A DNA stretch of 31,382 nucleotides from Psilocybe azurescens (GCA_023853785.1 JAJIRX010000024.1:1-31382); one strand, 5' to 3'. Counted from the stretch's first letter, positions 20,901-30,536 are shown. The notes: generated by a model from the letters alone, not told the origin. Made by a program: numbers and translations.

Positions 20901-22141
20901 TTCTCTAGCTTGCAATCCGGCTCATCAGGAGGAAGAGGAGCACGCTGCACGTTGTCATTTTCTTCAATGAAAACATCCGAGTTGTAGACCTCAGAGAATA
21001 CCCGCTCTTCTTCACCACTTGGAGACCTATGCAATAATTCTGAAAGGCTAGAAATGGAAGTGGGAAGCAAGGGGCGACGAGAATGCAGCTTGGATAACAG
21101 CTGTGTCAATTTCCGATAGAGCAATCCTGGAACAGAAAATGTGCCTGGCGGTTTGCTTTTGGTGCCCCAAGGAACTTCAATGTTGATGTTGGCCATTTGA
21201 AAAGAGTCGAAAGGAGGGAATTCTTCTCTGCGGCATCGCTTCCTTTGATTCTCTCTCGCCGCGTTGAAACCTTTTCAAATCTTCTTCAAGCTTGAAATTG
21301 GGGTCAAGAAGAACATCGCTTACAAGACGGGTTGACCTCGGAATCTGACTTGGTGTATGTGCCAGAGTCCTTCCAGTTCATAAGCATTTCAACTGATTCA
21401 TTTCGATGGACAGGGGTTGGGGACGGTGGCGGCATGGACATAGGGTCAAGTTCTCCAACTTGGTGAAGCTCTTCTTCAGGAATAAAAGAGTCGGGATCAA
21501 AAGAAGGCTGGTAAGGTATTCTCGCAGCAAGCCAAAAGAATTGGTGGCAGTCTGCAGTCGATTGCGCACAATCAAATGCAGGCGCGGCAACACTGCAGTT
21601 GACTGCTCATCTTCGAGCTGCGGCAAAGGCTCAGGATTTATGTCCTCATATCGTAGCAGAGAGCCGATAATTCCGCTTCGGTCTACCCGCCCGCATAAAT
21701 TGGGGGAGGAGGGTGTGAAAAAGACGAAGGTGGTGGGGGTGTCGAGGTTGCAGAGGAGGTAGAGGCTAAGGTGGCGAGGGGTTCGATAGCACTGAGATCT
21801 TGATCCATTGCCTGATCCTCCAAGTTATGGGGTATGACATTTCCTAAATGACTCGTACTCGATCCAGCAGTGGACACTTCCTAGATAAACCGTTATATTT
21901 ATCGACTATAACAAAAAAAAAGAAAAAAGAAAAAGCTTACTCCTGAAGTCGCAGAGCCCAAGCGCGCCTTGCGGTCTTTGAGTTTCGCTTGTTTAACCTT
22001 TGTTGAAGCGGCGGTTGTTTTTCGGCGTTGATTTGCCCCATCTTGATGTTTCAGAAAAGCTTTACATTTTGTCTGGTGTTGTGTGAGACCCCTAGCAGAT
22101 ATAGCACTGAATTGTTCTGGACAATGCTTGCACGGGAACAT
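17935..22141 (-). pseudogene. Plavaka (CACTA superfamily) transposase, frameshifted
   Basis: Plavaka elements are CACTA-type DNA transposons of basidiomycetes. Exon 1 (22141-21941) starts MFPCKHCPEQFS with a C-x2-C...H-x3-C finger (LTQHQTKC); a 60-bp intron leads to exon 2 at 21880. Downstream blocks in family order: PPPPIYAG, RPKRNYRLSA, NSFGLLREY, FDPDSFIPEEEL, then PGTFSVPGLLYRKLTQLL, CKLEKVVAALMFWSDSTHLA, NFGTAKLWPIYLLFGN, RGQPNSGACQHIAYIPSLPD, MVVKCADGIR, FFTYSADYPEK, LLATIRDKGLCPCPRCLV, LLYRTAEWHAFAKLRLHTES, KTLNLFTYKWH, QGELAHKVIKHMYGSTNKRN, IRFVGNKIYSVQTCRIYYTS, FLWVRWFGEEPGYRSGFRRA, DWLNFYVNM and MRYFGGGIGH. The tail (18230-17935) is acidic (DNDEDNDDDDEGGDQSDGDE). At least eight frame changes occur, with five between 21200 and 21680, and TGA replaces the usual Arg in FVD(R)DM near 18290. 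Inactive as written. Confidence 0.9.
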
Positions 22142-22715
22142 AAACGTACACAGAGAGGGCGAATAGAAATAGCGATAGTGAGAAAGCGATAGCTATTCGC
22201 AGCTTTGGCGCCGACTGGGAGGATGTCTTGGCATATGAGAGAAGAGGGATATGATTCAAAGTATTGACAGCGAATGCGAATATATAGAGCGGGTTGGCCC
22301 AACCCATGCACAGCGTCATTAATTTTTGATGATATTTCTTTTAGCCCTTGATTGGCTGCTATGGCGAAGTGTTTAGACAAGTGGGGCCGTCGTTGCACCA
22401 GTAACGTCGAAGCCGACTAGTAGAGTGGAGCATTACTCGCTAACCGTCTCATGAGTTGTCGTAATGAGCCCTTCCTCCTGATGCGACCGAATTCGCGAAC
22501 ATGTCGTGATATAGCAAAAAAGCCATGACAAAAAAATGAGAATTATGATGATGCGTCATTCTCATTCTTCTCCAACGGTGGCGACTGCGACTGCTGCGAA
22601 TGTTTTGACACTGGCAGCGACCCCGACGAGCGGTGCATTAGCACATCCACCATCTTGCCCCTCCCACCTGGAACTACCGGCTGAAGAAGGAGGCAACATC
22701 GACTGTGCTCCCGAC
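22142..22715. other. Region upstream of the Plavaka pseudogene
   Basis: This should contain the transposase promoter and the 5' terminus of the element, which I could not delimit. It includes the plus-strand fragment at 22363-22422. The 178-codon plus-strand frame starting at 22536 is judged a shadow of minus-strand debris. Confidence 0.35.
22363..22422 (+). pseudogene. C-terminal fragment of a WGRRC..VEAD protein
   Basis: Plus-strand codons read MAKCLDKWGRRCTSNVEAD followed by TAG (stop at 22420-22422). The last 14 residues match the C-terminus of the spliced gene at 28716-29132 (WGRRCCISDVEAD, then TAG). An acceptor-like CTTTTAG lies just upstream at about 22344, but the intervening codons include TGA, and no earlier exon was found. 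It looks like the broken tail of a second copy of that gene. Confidence 0.5.
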
Positions 22716-24340
22716 CTACGCCGCGATCTTGTCATCTCCAGTATGTGTAGGCGACGGCGCGCTCGATGCGGGGAAAGAGTTACGACGGGCGGTGGTGCGA
22801 TTGACGATGTTTACTGTTGCTGCTGGACCTGTGAGGCGTGCCCAGTGCTGATTGGACGCGAGTGGGCGGCAGCACAGCGGGCAACGATGGGCTGGGCGGG
22901 AAGGGCTCGCACGTCTCTGGCGAGTGCAACGCAAGCTGGGGTGCAAAATGGTATGGGTGAAGGCCTTGTCGACGGTATAGGTGTTTGCCTACCAGAAGGC
23001 AAGGAGATCCCGCGCTTCATATCGATCCCGCCGAGCACTTGGAGTTGTTGTTGTCTTCTAGGTCGGGGCTGAGGGCGCGCTTGAGGGGCTACCTCTGGCT
23101 GGGAGGCGAAACATGGTTTGAGGACACCGAGTTGCGATGAGAAGGAGGAAGGCAAGTGAATGGGTCGCTTAATCGGCTATGTGATGAGATTGTAGGCGAG
23201 TGCGATGGACCGTCCACTCCAGAACTTGAACTCGTCGCAAGTCCAATAAGCAACAGCGATACATTCGTCATAGTTTTTGTCAAGAACACTTGAAGGCGGC
23301 CGCAGCGTAGCACTTGTTGGCGACGGCTGAATGGACCTCGACTATCCAGAGTGGGAGCTGTTCTCCGGATATCCAGGGCCATTGGGATACACCTTGAAGT
23401 TGCCAGACATATTCGCAGTTGATCGTTCGGCAGAGAACATCTTCTGCCTATCCGGGCCCTCATCTTCCCTTCTCGCTTGTTGCCATTGACACACCTTCGT
23501 CTATCCTTCTTGGGAGCAGGCTCCTGCATCGACTGAGGAGACGACTGAGCAGAAAACTGGGGTGGAGGAGGCGGCGGAGGCTGAGGAGTGTGTTGTTGAG
23601 GGGTCTGCGGTGGTTGCGACTGGTGAGCATGACCTTCTTCCCTGCTATCTTGGTCTGTCGCCGACGTGATCCTTAGCCTCTGCAAGCATGGGCGTCGCAT
23701 GCGGGCTCTCCGACATCCTTGAACTGCCTACAACGATATGCGAAGGAACATTATTTCGTGCACGCATACCTTCTGGCGATACCGGATAGCTCCTGTTCTC
23801 ATTCCTGTCCATGTCGTATCGCTATTGCCCCGAGCATCATGACGGGGTCATATCGACGACTGGGTGGTTTGTGATGCGATGGAGGTTGCTGCTGTGGCTG
23901 CTGAGGCGGCGAAGAGGGTCGGAAACCAGGATGAGCAGAAGGAGGCTTGTTATCCCAATACCGTGGTGCATGACTTCCGCGAGGAGAAGGCTCCGACGGA
24001 CTATGCGCATCGCAGGGGAGCGAGGCTGGTAGAATGATGTCGGAGGAGCCCCATGCTGCATGTACTCGCCGCTGTGCCTCGGACGGCGATCGTGTTCCCA
24101 TTCACGGTGATCGGTAGGTGGTCGACGATCCCAGCCAGGTTCAGGCTCAGGGTGACTTGACTCCCGACGATGGTAAACATGAGGAGATCGTTGAGGAGGT
24201 ACAGCACTTGGTTGAGCAGGTCCGATAGGCTGTTGCACATGAGGAGGATAGCTCTGGAAGTTGGGAGGGGAGAGAGAGGACGACCGCTTTGCGGGTCGGG
24301 GAGATGGAACCAGAACGAGGCCTTGTGCCGCCAGCGGTTA
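22716..24340 (-). pseudogene. Disordered Pro/His/Arg-rich fragment, possibly Cyc8/Ssn6-like C-terminus
   Basis: Coding debris in changing minus-strand frames, blocks in order: FQSYPPHVQQPIGPAQPS, PGWDRRPPTDHREWEHDRRP, HGAPPTSFYQPRSPAM, SPSEPSPRGSHAPRYWDNKP, QQPQQQPPSHHKPPSRRYDP, MDRNENRSYPVSPEGMRARN, TPQQHTPQPPPPPPPQFSAQ, EPAPKKDRRR, GNFKVYPNGPGYPENSSHSG, VLDKNYDECIAVA, GLATSSSSGVDGPSHSPTIS, PPSHRNSVSSNHVSPPSQR and SGRQTPIPSTRPSPIPF. The style and order recall the low-complexity tails of fungal Cyc8/Ssn6 co-repressors (RYW..KPP, SPEGMR, a D.NYDE..A..GLA block, HRNSVSS), proteins that bind Tup1 and silence genes in the nucleus. The TPR repeats that define that family are absent upstream, so the assignment is uncertain. 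At least five frame changes occur; this is a fragment, not a working gene. Confidence 0.4.
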
Positions 24341-24430
24341 TTGTAATACAGATCAGGGATGCTATAGATGTCCGCCATTTCTGGGATCATCAGAGTGTTG
24401 AGGTGGAAGAGGATGCTGCAGGCGAAGGCT

Positions 24431-24960
24431 CTAGTGGCCAGGGAGAATACGGTGCACTTCCTCCAGCACGTTCTCATTTTCGGCGTGCATGGGCACCTGC
24501 AGCCATACACACATCGCAGAATCGGGCGAAAACAGCGGTAAAAGCAGTCTGACGATCTAAACATACCAGTAAGACATTCCTCCATCAGCGTCAAGAAAAA
24601 AAGAAAAAGTCGACGTACAGTATCAAATAATAGGCGATCAGACATATATGGACCGCCCTCTCATCCAAGGCCCCCCGCCCTCTCAACCAAGGCCCCCGCC
24701 CTCTCAACCAAGCCCTGCCCTTTCAACCGCGGCCGGAAGGCTTCCCCACCGACGTGGACGTTCGAAACAGGAGTCAAACTAGAGTCGCCATCAACAATAG
24801 GTTAGGACAGTGGTAATTGAGTATACATACGTTTGTACTCGGTATCTCTGAGGGTCGAAGCGCAGCACGAGTCGTGGCATTTGGGCTGGAATAGAACGTA
24901 CACGATTCATGGTATCTTGACGGCGTTTCTGGCTGAGCAATTCGTTAGTAAACTCATTTT
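24431..24960 (-). CDS. Spliced gene of unknown function with an in-frame 7-residue repeat
   Basis: Minus-strand exons read by eye: 24960-24831, 24778-24619 and 24556-24431, with donors GTATGT and GTACGT and acceptors ACACAG, CTCTAG and TTTAG. Protein blocks: NELLSQKRRQDTMNRVRSIP, PRLVLRFDPQRYRVQT, LTPVSNVHVGGEAFRPR, repeats of LVERAGA, MSDRLLFDT, IVRLLLPLFSPDSAMCVWLQ, HAENENVLEEVHRILPGH and a stop at 24431. No family recognised. The 21-bp repeat (24655-24740) is in frame; a surplus G in a G run and a missing G later create one TGA. The gene's 5' part, and probably its promoter and first exons, lie inside the left inverted repeat (24880-25558); the second copy of that DNA at 30537-31205 breaks off just after the codons for VRSIP. 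The start codon is uncertain. Confidence 0.45.
24655..24735. repeat. 21-bp tandem repeat, about four units
   Basis: CCGCCCTCTCAACCAAGGCCC repeated about four times with small variants (CTCATCCAAGG, CTCAACCAAGCC, TTTCAACCGCGG). On the minus strand it is in frame in the overlapping gene and encodes a heptad of type GLVERAG. The C runs between units vary from four to six bases. Confidence 0.85.
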
Positions 24961-25558
24961 CTGTGTGTTAGAAACACCGTCTGTGCAACGCCAACCCATA
25001 GTATCAGTACTTCGCAAAGTAGCACGGATACCCAGCTGTACATCTCTACAGTGTACGGCGATTTTTTGGGTTTTATTTCATGTTATATCACTCAATCTCA
25101 ATTTATTTCATTCGAATGGGATTACGGCTTCCTATATACTAACTACTGACACAAAGAAAATGACTTACGAGGCTTGGTGGATGATGAGGGAGAGCGCGAT
25201 TAACGATGGTGATGGTTCAGAAGAGAGTGGAAAGGCGTGAGAAAATGGAAACCAATGGACTAAGTCACGCTGAATCAGAGGATCCTTGGGTAAGTAATAG
25301 CCGATTACCCGAGGATCCTCGATTCGGCGCGACTTCCTCCTCCTATTATTTTGCACGCCTTTCCTCCCTCTTCTGAACGACCACCATTGTCTGCCGCCTT
25401 CTCTTCAGCTCGCCACTTCCATGCAATAGTAACTAAAGTAATTTTATGAGTTGTTATAAGTAATAAGTCAGAAATAAGGAAATTTCGTCAATAAAAACGT
25501 AAGTAAAGAATAACAACTTGGAGTTAGTTTACTACTAGAGAAATATAGAACTTTGGCT
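24880..25558 (+). repeat. Left copy of a ~0.67-kb inverted repeat
   Basis: Almost identical in reverse complement to 30537-31205. The outer boundary is at TTTGGGCTGGAATAGAACGT (left) against TTTGGACTGGAATAGAACGT (right); the inner boundary is AGAACTTTGGCT. On its minus strand it carries a pyrimidine-rich leader (CTCTCCCTCATCATCCACCA), a possible leader intron (GTAAGTCATTTTC...GTGTCAG) and the first coding exons of the gene ending at 24431. Flanking bases outside the two copies do not match, and no clear target duplication was found. Confidence 0.92.
25216..25378. repeat. Foldback palindrome inside the left inverted repeat
   Basis: A near-palindrome of about 160 bp centred near 25297. Core arms are AGAGGATCCTTGGGTA and TACCCGAGGATCCTCGATTC; outer arms include GGCGTGAGAAAAT against TTTTGCACGCC and ends of type TCAGAAGAG. 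The left arm has three changes that the copy at 30717-30870 lacks. Confidence 0.75.
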
Positions 25559-26121
25559 ATGATGGGTCAGTTTCGCTCCTTACTAGGCGCGCCATTGGGT
25601 CGAATAATCCTGAGCTTACATTAACTAGCCAGACCAACCTTGCACAGGCCTGGGATCACAAGCGGACTACACGCCGGGCGCTGGCATATGTCTTATGGTG
25701 ACGCTAGATAATAGAATGGTGCCGCGAGAGGCGGCTATGCCCATACACGCGGTGTTCAAAGGTATAACCTATATCTATCTAACACACTTTTCAAAGTGAT
25801 GATTAGCCTTCTCTAGCCCGTGTCATACCAGTCTGAAGGACCACAAAACTATAGGCCAAGAATCTGTTCAGTGAACGGCCGATGATCGTCACAAGAAATT
25901 CTGGGCTTAATCTACTAATCACCGCCGAATACAGATAACTATAGACTAGACTACGATGCTACTCTTTTCTTATGCATTCTCAGTGTTCACAGGGTCTGGT
26001 TTAATAACAAATAGTGCCACTATATTAGTATTTCGCGAATTCATATTGGACAGTACCATTCAGTAGAGACAGCGCGGAGCGAGTGGAATGATATAATGTT
26101 AGTTTGAAACTAGGTCCAGAA
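25559..26121. other. Gene-free stretch inside the inverted-repeat interval
   Basis: Mixed-composition DNA between the left inverted repeat and the stop codon of the small gene at 26122. No reading frame above 60 codons and no recognisable RNA gene, terminal repeat or tandem repeat. It may hold the 3' untranslated region of the neighbouring gene. Confidence 0.4.
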
Positions 26122-26576
26122 TTAAGACGGGATCATTATCCTAGCAGTATAAACATTCTCCATAATCTCCCAATGCTCGCCGCCAATCACTACAACATTC
26201 CCGACTTCGTCCCAGGTCCACGGCACAGTTGCAGCTGAATCATAATGTCAGAAGTTGCTGATTGTTTGCTAAATGACATACCGGTATACACGTTCCCAAC
26301 GTAGGCGTCGCCTTCAACCCGGTTGAATATATATCCCCTGCGATGAAGATGGTCCTGTCGAGACGAACTGCGCAAACAAAAGGTAAGAAGATTCCGATAT
26401 GTCGAATAACATCGCACGTCCAGCCCACTTGCACATGCTCGGAGGGATGCCGCGCAGGAGTCATTTTAAGAGCTCTACTAAACTTAAACACCCGAACAAA
26501 GAATTCAGGGAACGAACAGCTTACCTTTCGACATCGAGAACGCAATCACAACGAGGGCGATAGAGTTTTGGATCAT
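26122..26576 (-). CDS. Small spliced gene, about 118 aa, function unknown
   Basis: Minus-strand exons: 26576-26525, 26472-26282 and 26234-26122, with donors GTAAGC and GTATGT and acceptors TAGAG and TTCAG. The ATG is preceded by a CT-rich leader (CTCATCTTTACCTCAACT), typical of fungal starts. Exon 1 reads MIQNSIALVVIAFSMSK, short and hydrophobic like the core of a signal peptide or anchor. Later blocks: MTPARHPSEHVQVGWTCDVI, LPFVCAVRLDRTIFIAGDIY, FNRVEGDAYVGNVYT, VPWTWDEVGNVVVIGGEHWE and IMENVYTARIMIPS, then TAA. One single-base shift lies in the ATATAT run near 26330. I recognise no family; the even density of ordered, charged blocks argues for a real protein. It is the first of three minus-strand genes inside the inverted-repeat interval. 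Confidence 0.5.
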
Positions 26577-26967
26577 AGTTGAGGTAAAGATGAGGTTTTG
26601 TCGGGAAAAGGTGAGATCTAAGCAGCGAGAAATGGTGGTGAAGTCGTAGTCTTTGAGAGACTCGGATTATTCGCGTCTTCTCGTAGTTATGTGTGTGTTT
26701 TGCGTGCAACGAAATAAGCACCCATCGATAGGCATCACAAACGCAAGTCCCTGTTGGTAAATTTGGGCTGTTGAGAATAGTTACAATAACAAAAAAATCA
26801 CATTGAGAGATATACTGCAAGTTAAGATATACTTGTTACTAAGAAATACGGTGAGTAGTAGCTTCAAGATACTAATGTCATGTAAAGTACAGTGAGTGGG
26901 GACGTTATATACAAATGTGCAGGATAATCGTTGAAAGACGAGCACAGCTCAAGCGGCCTCCGTGCGC
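26577..26967. other. Promoter-side intergenic region of the small gene
   Basis: About 390 bp between the small gene (minus strand) and the stop of the DUF6698-type gene. It contains the CT-rich leader of the small gene on the minus strand near 26580-26650. No other feature seen. Confidence 0.35.
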
Positions 26968-28593
26968 TCAAGGGCCGTGACGTTGTTCTTTGAGTGCTTT
27001 GCACGATGCTAATATGTTTGATTGACGATGGCGGTGGGTGGTTGGGAAGATTTGCCTATTATCGTCATTGCTTAAACTAATATTCCTTGTGAGAAGTGGG
27101 AACACTCACTTTGTCCACCAGGCGAGTAAATCTTGGGCACGTTTCTTTGCAGCTGGCCCAGGGAGAACCTCAAAGAAATCGATAATATAGTGATACAACC
27201 CCTGGTAGTCAAATCCACCATAATTCGGAGTCCATGAGGCGCAGTTTGCAAGTTGAAGTGGAGCTGGCAGTCACGGATAAGCATTGAGCAACATACGATA
27301 CATGGACGCATACCTGTACAGCAGCATATGCGAGTAGATTGGGAGTAACCTTGGTCAGATGAAGCTTTGACGCTACATTGCGGCGCACAGAGTTGCTGTT
27401 GGAAGAAGTCCTCTGTGACTTGGTTGGAGGCATGTTCTCAGCGTTGTTTTCCTCATCCAAAATATCTTTGACTGAGCTGGGCGATGTGAATATGACTTTA
27501 TAGACCTGTTAAAACGCTGAGTAGAAAATACGGACTGAAAAGCAAGAGAAAATAAACCTACTTTGGACGTAGGAGAGTGCTCTTCAAGTACCCAGATTCT
27601 AAGTTTTCCACGTCTGGGTTGTACTTTGCATAGAAACACCTCGAGTGGTAGCTGGAAAGCCAGTCGAATTTTCATCAAATGCACGTAGCTTTAGTACGGC
27701 GTACTGTGAATGGAGATGAGGTCACATCATTGGGCTGAGTGGTTGACTACTCACACAAGATTGTTCCAATCAAACTCTGCAGGACATAAGAGTCGTCCTG
27801 TGGTGTCGTGGCTCGATTCCCCCCTATTCTCGCGTGCACTGGGCATCCAACAGAGGAGAGGGACAAGGGTTGGCTTTGTTCAACCAATCTGCGACATATC
27901 CACTAATCTGACCCAAGTCGTCACTACGGGCACCATTGGCACCATGCTGAAGCTAATGGTGATTCAGTAAGTGAATACGCCAATGTCCAAGACAATGCTA
28001 CCCACCATCGCATAAAACGTGCTGAGCTCTTCAGGTTGTGCTTCGTCAATTTTCTTCTGGAAGTTGGGGATGAGGTGGCAGAGTTCTCGGACGGCTGTGT
28101 GGCTGCGTTCCCAGCTGGGCGCCATTCATACGTCAACCAAGCAAAAAATTAAAAAGAAAAAAAGTGAAGAACATACTCGCTTCAAATTCTCAACTTCATC
28201 TTCGTCGAGCTCATTAAGTTCTTTATTCAGATCTATGTCTTCAGGGTCGGCATCGTAAGCGCTATGCTTATCTGATTCGGACACCAAGTCTCTGAGCTCT
28301 CCGCAGACAAAGATCAATTTGCATATACCGCATCCAAGGCTGGTGGTGCTTGCATTCCTGACGAGTGCCGTATTGTTGAGCCGGTAAGTAGATTTAAAGC
28401 TCAGTTAAATTTACTTACTCAGCCTTTCTTTAGATGGATTGTTGGTATTTACACTTTCTTGGAGCGCGAGGAATTGTCGTCTCCAAATAGCGGCGCTAGT
28501 ATCAGTGTCATCAGAATCAGGCGCACGTATCACCGGTAGGAGATGATGGGCGAGACTCGGTGGAAGGACCAGTATGTACAGGGAAACAGGCAT
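26968..28593 (-). pseudogene. DUF6698-type protein gene, eight exons, frameshifted
   Basis: A family of unknown function, strongly expanded in mushroom-forming fungi. Exons by eye: 28593-28419, 28357-28177, 28114-28006, 27946-27755, 27704-27562, 27505-27314, 27263-27110 and 27055-26968. Blocks in order: acidic DPEDIDLNKELNELDEDEVE; WERSHTAVRELCHLIPNFQK; KIDEAQPEELSTFYAM; HGANGARSDDLGQISGYVAD; HDTTGRLLCPAEFDWNN; CFYAKYNPDVENLESGYLKS; VYKVIFTSPSSVKDI; LLAYAAVQ; LHFNLQTAP; WTPNYGGFDYQGLYHYIIDF; AAKKRAQDLLAWWTK; QIFPTTHRHRQS; stop TGA at 26968. The blocks GARSDD, TGRLLCP, FTSPSS, YAAVQLHFNLQTA, FDY..LY..IVDFF and WW are what I recall as family landmarks. Single-base shifts occur near 27680 (AAAA), 27225 and 27830, and TAG near 27830 interrupts the fourth exon. 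Splice sites are all well formed, so decay, or sequencing error, is recent. Confidence 0.7.
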
Positions 28594-28715
28594 GACCGTT
28601 AGAAGTAGGGGAATTAAACAACAAAGGGTATGATATTGCTCACTTTATATATGATATACCCTAACGTTCAATGTAAATTTGGTTTTGCCTTCAGCGCCAA
28701 TGTCGGCAGTGTATA

Positions 28716-29132
28716 CTAGTCGGCTTCGACGTCACTGATACAACAACGGCGGCCCCACTCGTATATGCACCTTGCAACGGTGGCGGGCCAAGGGTCAAGA
28801 GGAGGATTTTTATCAATGACGCCGTACGCAGCTCTAACCAGAATTGGAGGTTCCTTGTCGCGTCTGGTTAGATCTGTTTGCTACTAGGCCTGTCAGTTAT
28901 AGATTTTGGGAGACTAGTTAGTGCGTACTTACGGATCGTAAAGTCTTGCCCATACTTCCTGCCTCTCCTGGTCTTCGAGGTTTTGTTTTGAGCTTTCAGG
29001 AATAGCTCTAACGCTCAGGTCCTCATAGATTTTATAACATTCTACAATGTCGGAAATCTCTAAAGTGCCTTAATAGGCTGATAAGGGATCAAGTGACAAA
29101 ATATCCTATGGTTACTACTCACACGCCTCCAT
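28716..29132 (-). CDS. Small spliced gene, about 105 aa, C-terminus WGRRC..VEAD
   Basis: Minus strand. ATG at 29132 opens a 10-nt first exon (MEA plus one base), donor GTGAGT; exon 2 is 29068-28933 and reads CTLEISDIVECYKIYEDLSV, RAIPESSKQNLEDQERQEVW, ARLYDP with donor GTAAGT; exon 3 starts near 28876 and reads QTDLTRRDKEPPILVRAAYG, VIDKNPPLDPWPATVARCIY, EWGRRCCISDVEAD and TAG at 28716. The join of exons 2 and 3 needs one extra or missing base. Family not recognised. A fragment with the same C-terminus lies at 22363-22422. It is divergent to the coiled-coil gene at 29313, with about 180 bp between start codons. Confidence 0.5.
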
Positions 29133-29312
29133 GTAGCTGTATAATTACCATTTTGGACCAACAACAACCACCACATCCCGTATCATTGAAAGGGTCCTGC
29201 TGCTCTCCCTGGCATCGCACAACAGACTAGAAGAGATTTTCGTCATACTCCATTGCTGTGGAGACCTCCGCCGAACCTATAAAGAGTCAAGGTGGTGAGC
29301 GAACAACCCAAA
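29133..29312. promoter_or_regulatory. Divergent promoter region with a TATA-like box
   Basis: About 180 bp separate the start codons of two divergent genes (29132 minus, 29313 plus), so both promoters probably lie here. TATAAA at 29278-29283 faces the plus-strand gene but is only about 30 bp from its ATG, closer than fungal TATA boxes usually are; the true start could be downstream. Confidence 0.35.
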
Positions 29313-30080
29313 ATGAGTCGCTCTAACACTCGCCGTATTCCCATTATGCTCCACTGCGACCAACCCGCCCAAACTCAAAGTGCTTCCGACGCACAATATT
29401 CCCTCACCGAATATTCGGGCTCGGACTTTCCACCTTGTAGAGTGGGGATGACCCGCCCATTTTTGGCTCTCCTATTACCGCTGTATCGCGTCCAGACCCT
29501 CCTCAGGCAGCTGCAACTGCCATATCGGGAACAGAGACCTTCTCAATCACGGCGCCGCCGACAAGCGGCAAAGTGCAGGACTTGGACAGTCTAATATCCT
29601 CAATACGGTTGTTGCAATCGGATCGGCACCAGATACCAAGGTGGTTCTGCATATCCCTCACGCGTAGTCATACTGATGATGGGTGCAAATACCAGGGTGA
29701 TCGTTCTCCTCAGAGAGAACCCTCGTTAAAGCGCCGAGAATCTACAGCCCAAGGCCCTGAGAATGAACCCCGGCGAAGAAACGGCGTTACTCTCCGCGAC
29801 AATGACAATATAAGATGGTTGCAAGAAGAGGTCACTGTTATTAAGGGCAGTCTTGCGGAAGTGGCTCAGGGGTCAAGGGAGGGTAGACAAAGCCATACTA
29901 GTACGTTGGCCAGGGTGGAACTCGATATCGGTGATATCAAAGGGAGCATTGACGATGACTTCCGACATCGATGGTATTAAGGATAGTCTGGAGGATATGG
30001 CCTATGAGGCGAGGGAGGAAAGGAAAGAGATTAATGATCTGTTAGAAGAACTTCTCTTTGAAATCCGACAAAGGGAGTGA
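29313..30080 (+). CDS. Coiled-coil protein gene, function unknown
   Basis: Plus strand. ATG at 29313 opens MSRSNTRRIPIML; then a disordered stretch (SASDAQYSLTEYSGSDF, DDPPIFGSPITAVSRPDPPQ, TETFSITAPPTSGKVQDLDS), a basic linker (REPSLKRRESTAQG, NEPRRRNGVTLRD) and a C-terminal coiled coil rich in Glu, Asp, Ile and Leu (WLQEEVTVIKGSLAEVAQ, ARVELDIGDIKGSIDDD, SDIDGIKDSLEDMAYEAREE, RKEINDLLEELLFEIRQRE), with TGA at 30078. Frames change near 29445 and near 29958, each by one base. Family not recognised; the heptad-like tail suggests self-association or a scaffold role, which is inference. Confidence 0.5.
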
Positions 30081-30536
30081 ATTTGTACATACCAGTCCAT
30101 GTAAAATAAATTCTTTTCTTAATCCACACCCAGTTGCAGCCTCAATTCTCCTTCGACACGCCAATGCAATTCCATAATCGAGTAGCCAATAGATTGGCGC
30201 GGTATATCAACAGCACACCGACACCCGCCCAAACGCCTGCAGAACCAACGAAGGAGGCTTAGATACGGAGGTAGCGGAGACAGCCTGTGAGCTCAAAAGT
30301 AAGCAGCTCGTCCTCCTTACTACCCAACGCGCACGTACTCTGATATATTCCACCATCCCTTCCCATCCTTCAATCCTTAATATTCCTCATTTTGTCTGGA
30401 TCCGATTTGTATCTGAAGCTTATCAGTTATAGGTTTAGAAACTTGTTGCTACGCACTTGGGCAAGATCCACCTATACTTTCTTCCCCTCTCGACTCTGAG
30501 TATTGTTTCCAAGAATGGCGCTTGTTAGACCGTCAG
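30081..30536. other. Region downstream of the coiled-coil gene
   Basis: About 450 bp up to the right inverted repeat. It probably includes the 3' untranslated region of the coiled-coil gene (GTAAAATAAATTC near 30100). No gene or structured repeat seen. Confidence 0.4.

Noticed and set aside
22536..23072. 178-codon plus-strand frame
   Set aside because: It lies opposite the minus-strand Pro/Ser-rich debris, has biased composition (runs of Met, Arg, Cys) and resembles no protein.
24833..25240. 135-codon plus-strand frame in the left inverted repeat
   Set aside because: It is antisense to the leader, intron and first exons of the minus-strand gene, and the right repeat copy preserves only part of it.
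22382..28757. ~46-bp inverted repeat (22382-22428 and 28710-28757) as the terminal repeats of a CACTA element
   Set aside because: Both copies translate to the same C-terminus ending in VEAD and TAG, so the similarity is coding. No matching end was found on the other side of the Plavaka gene.
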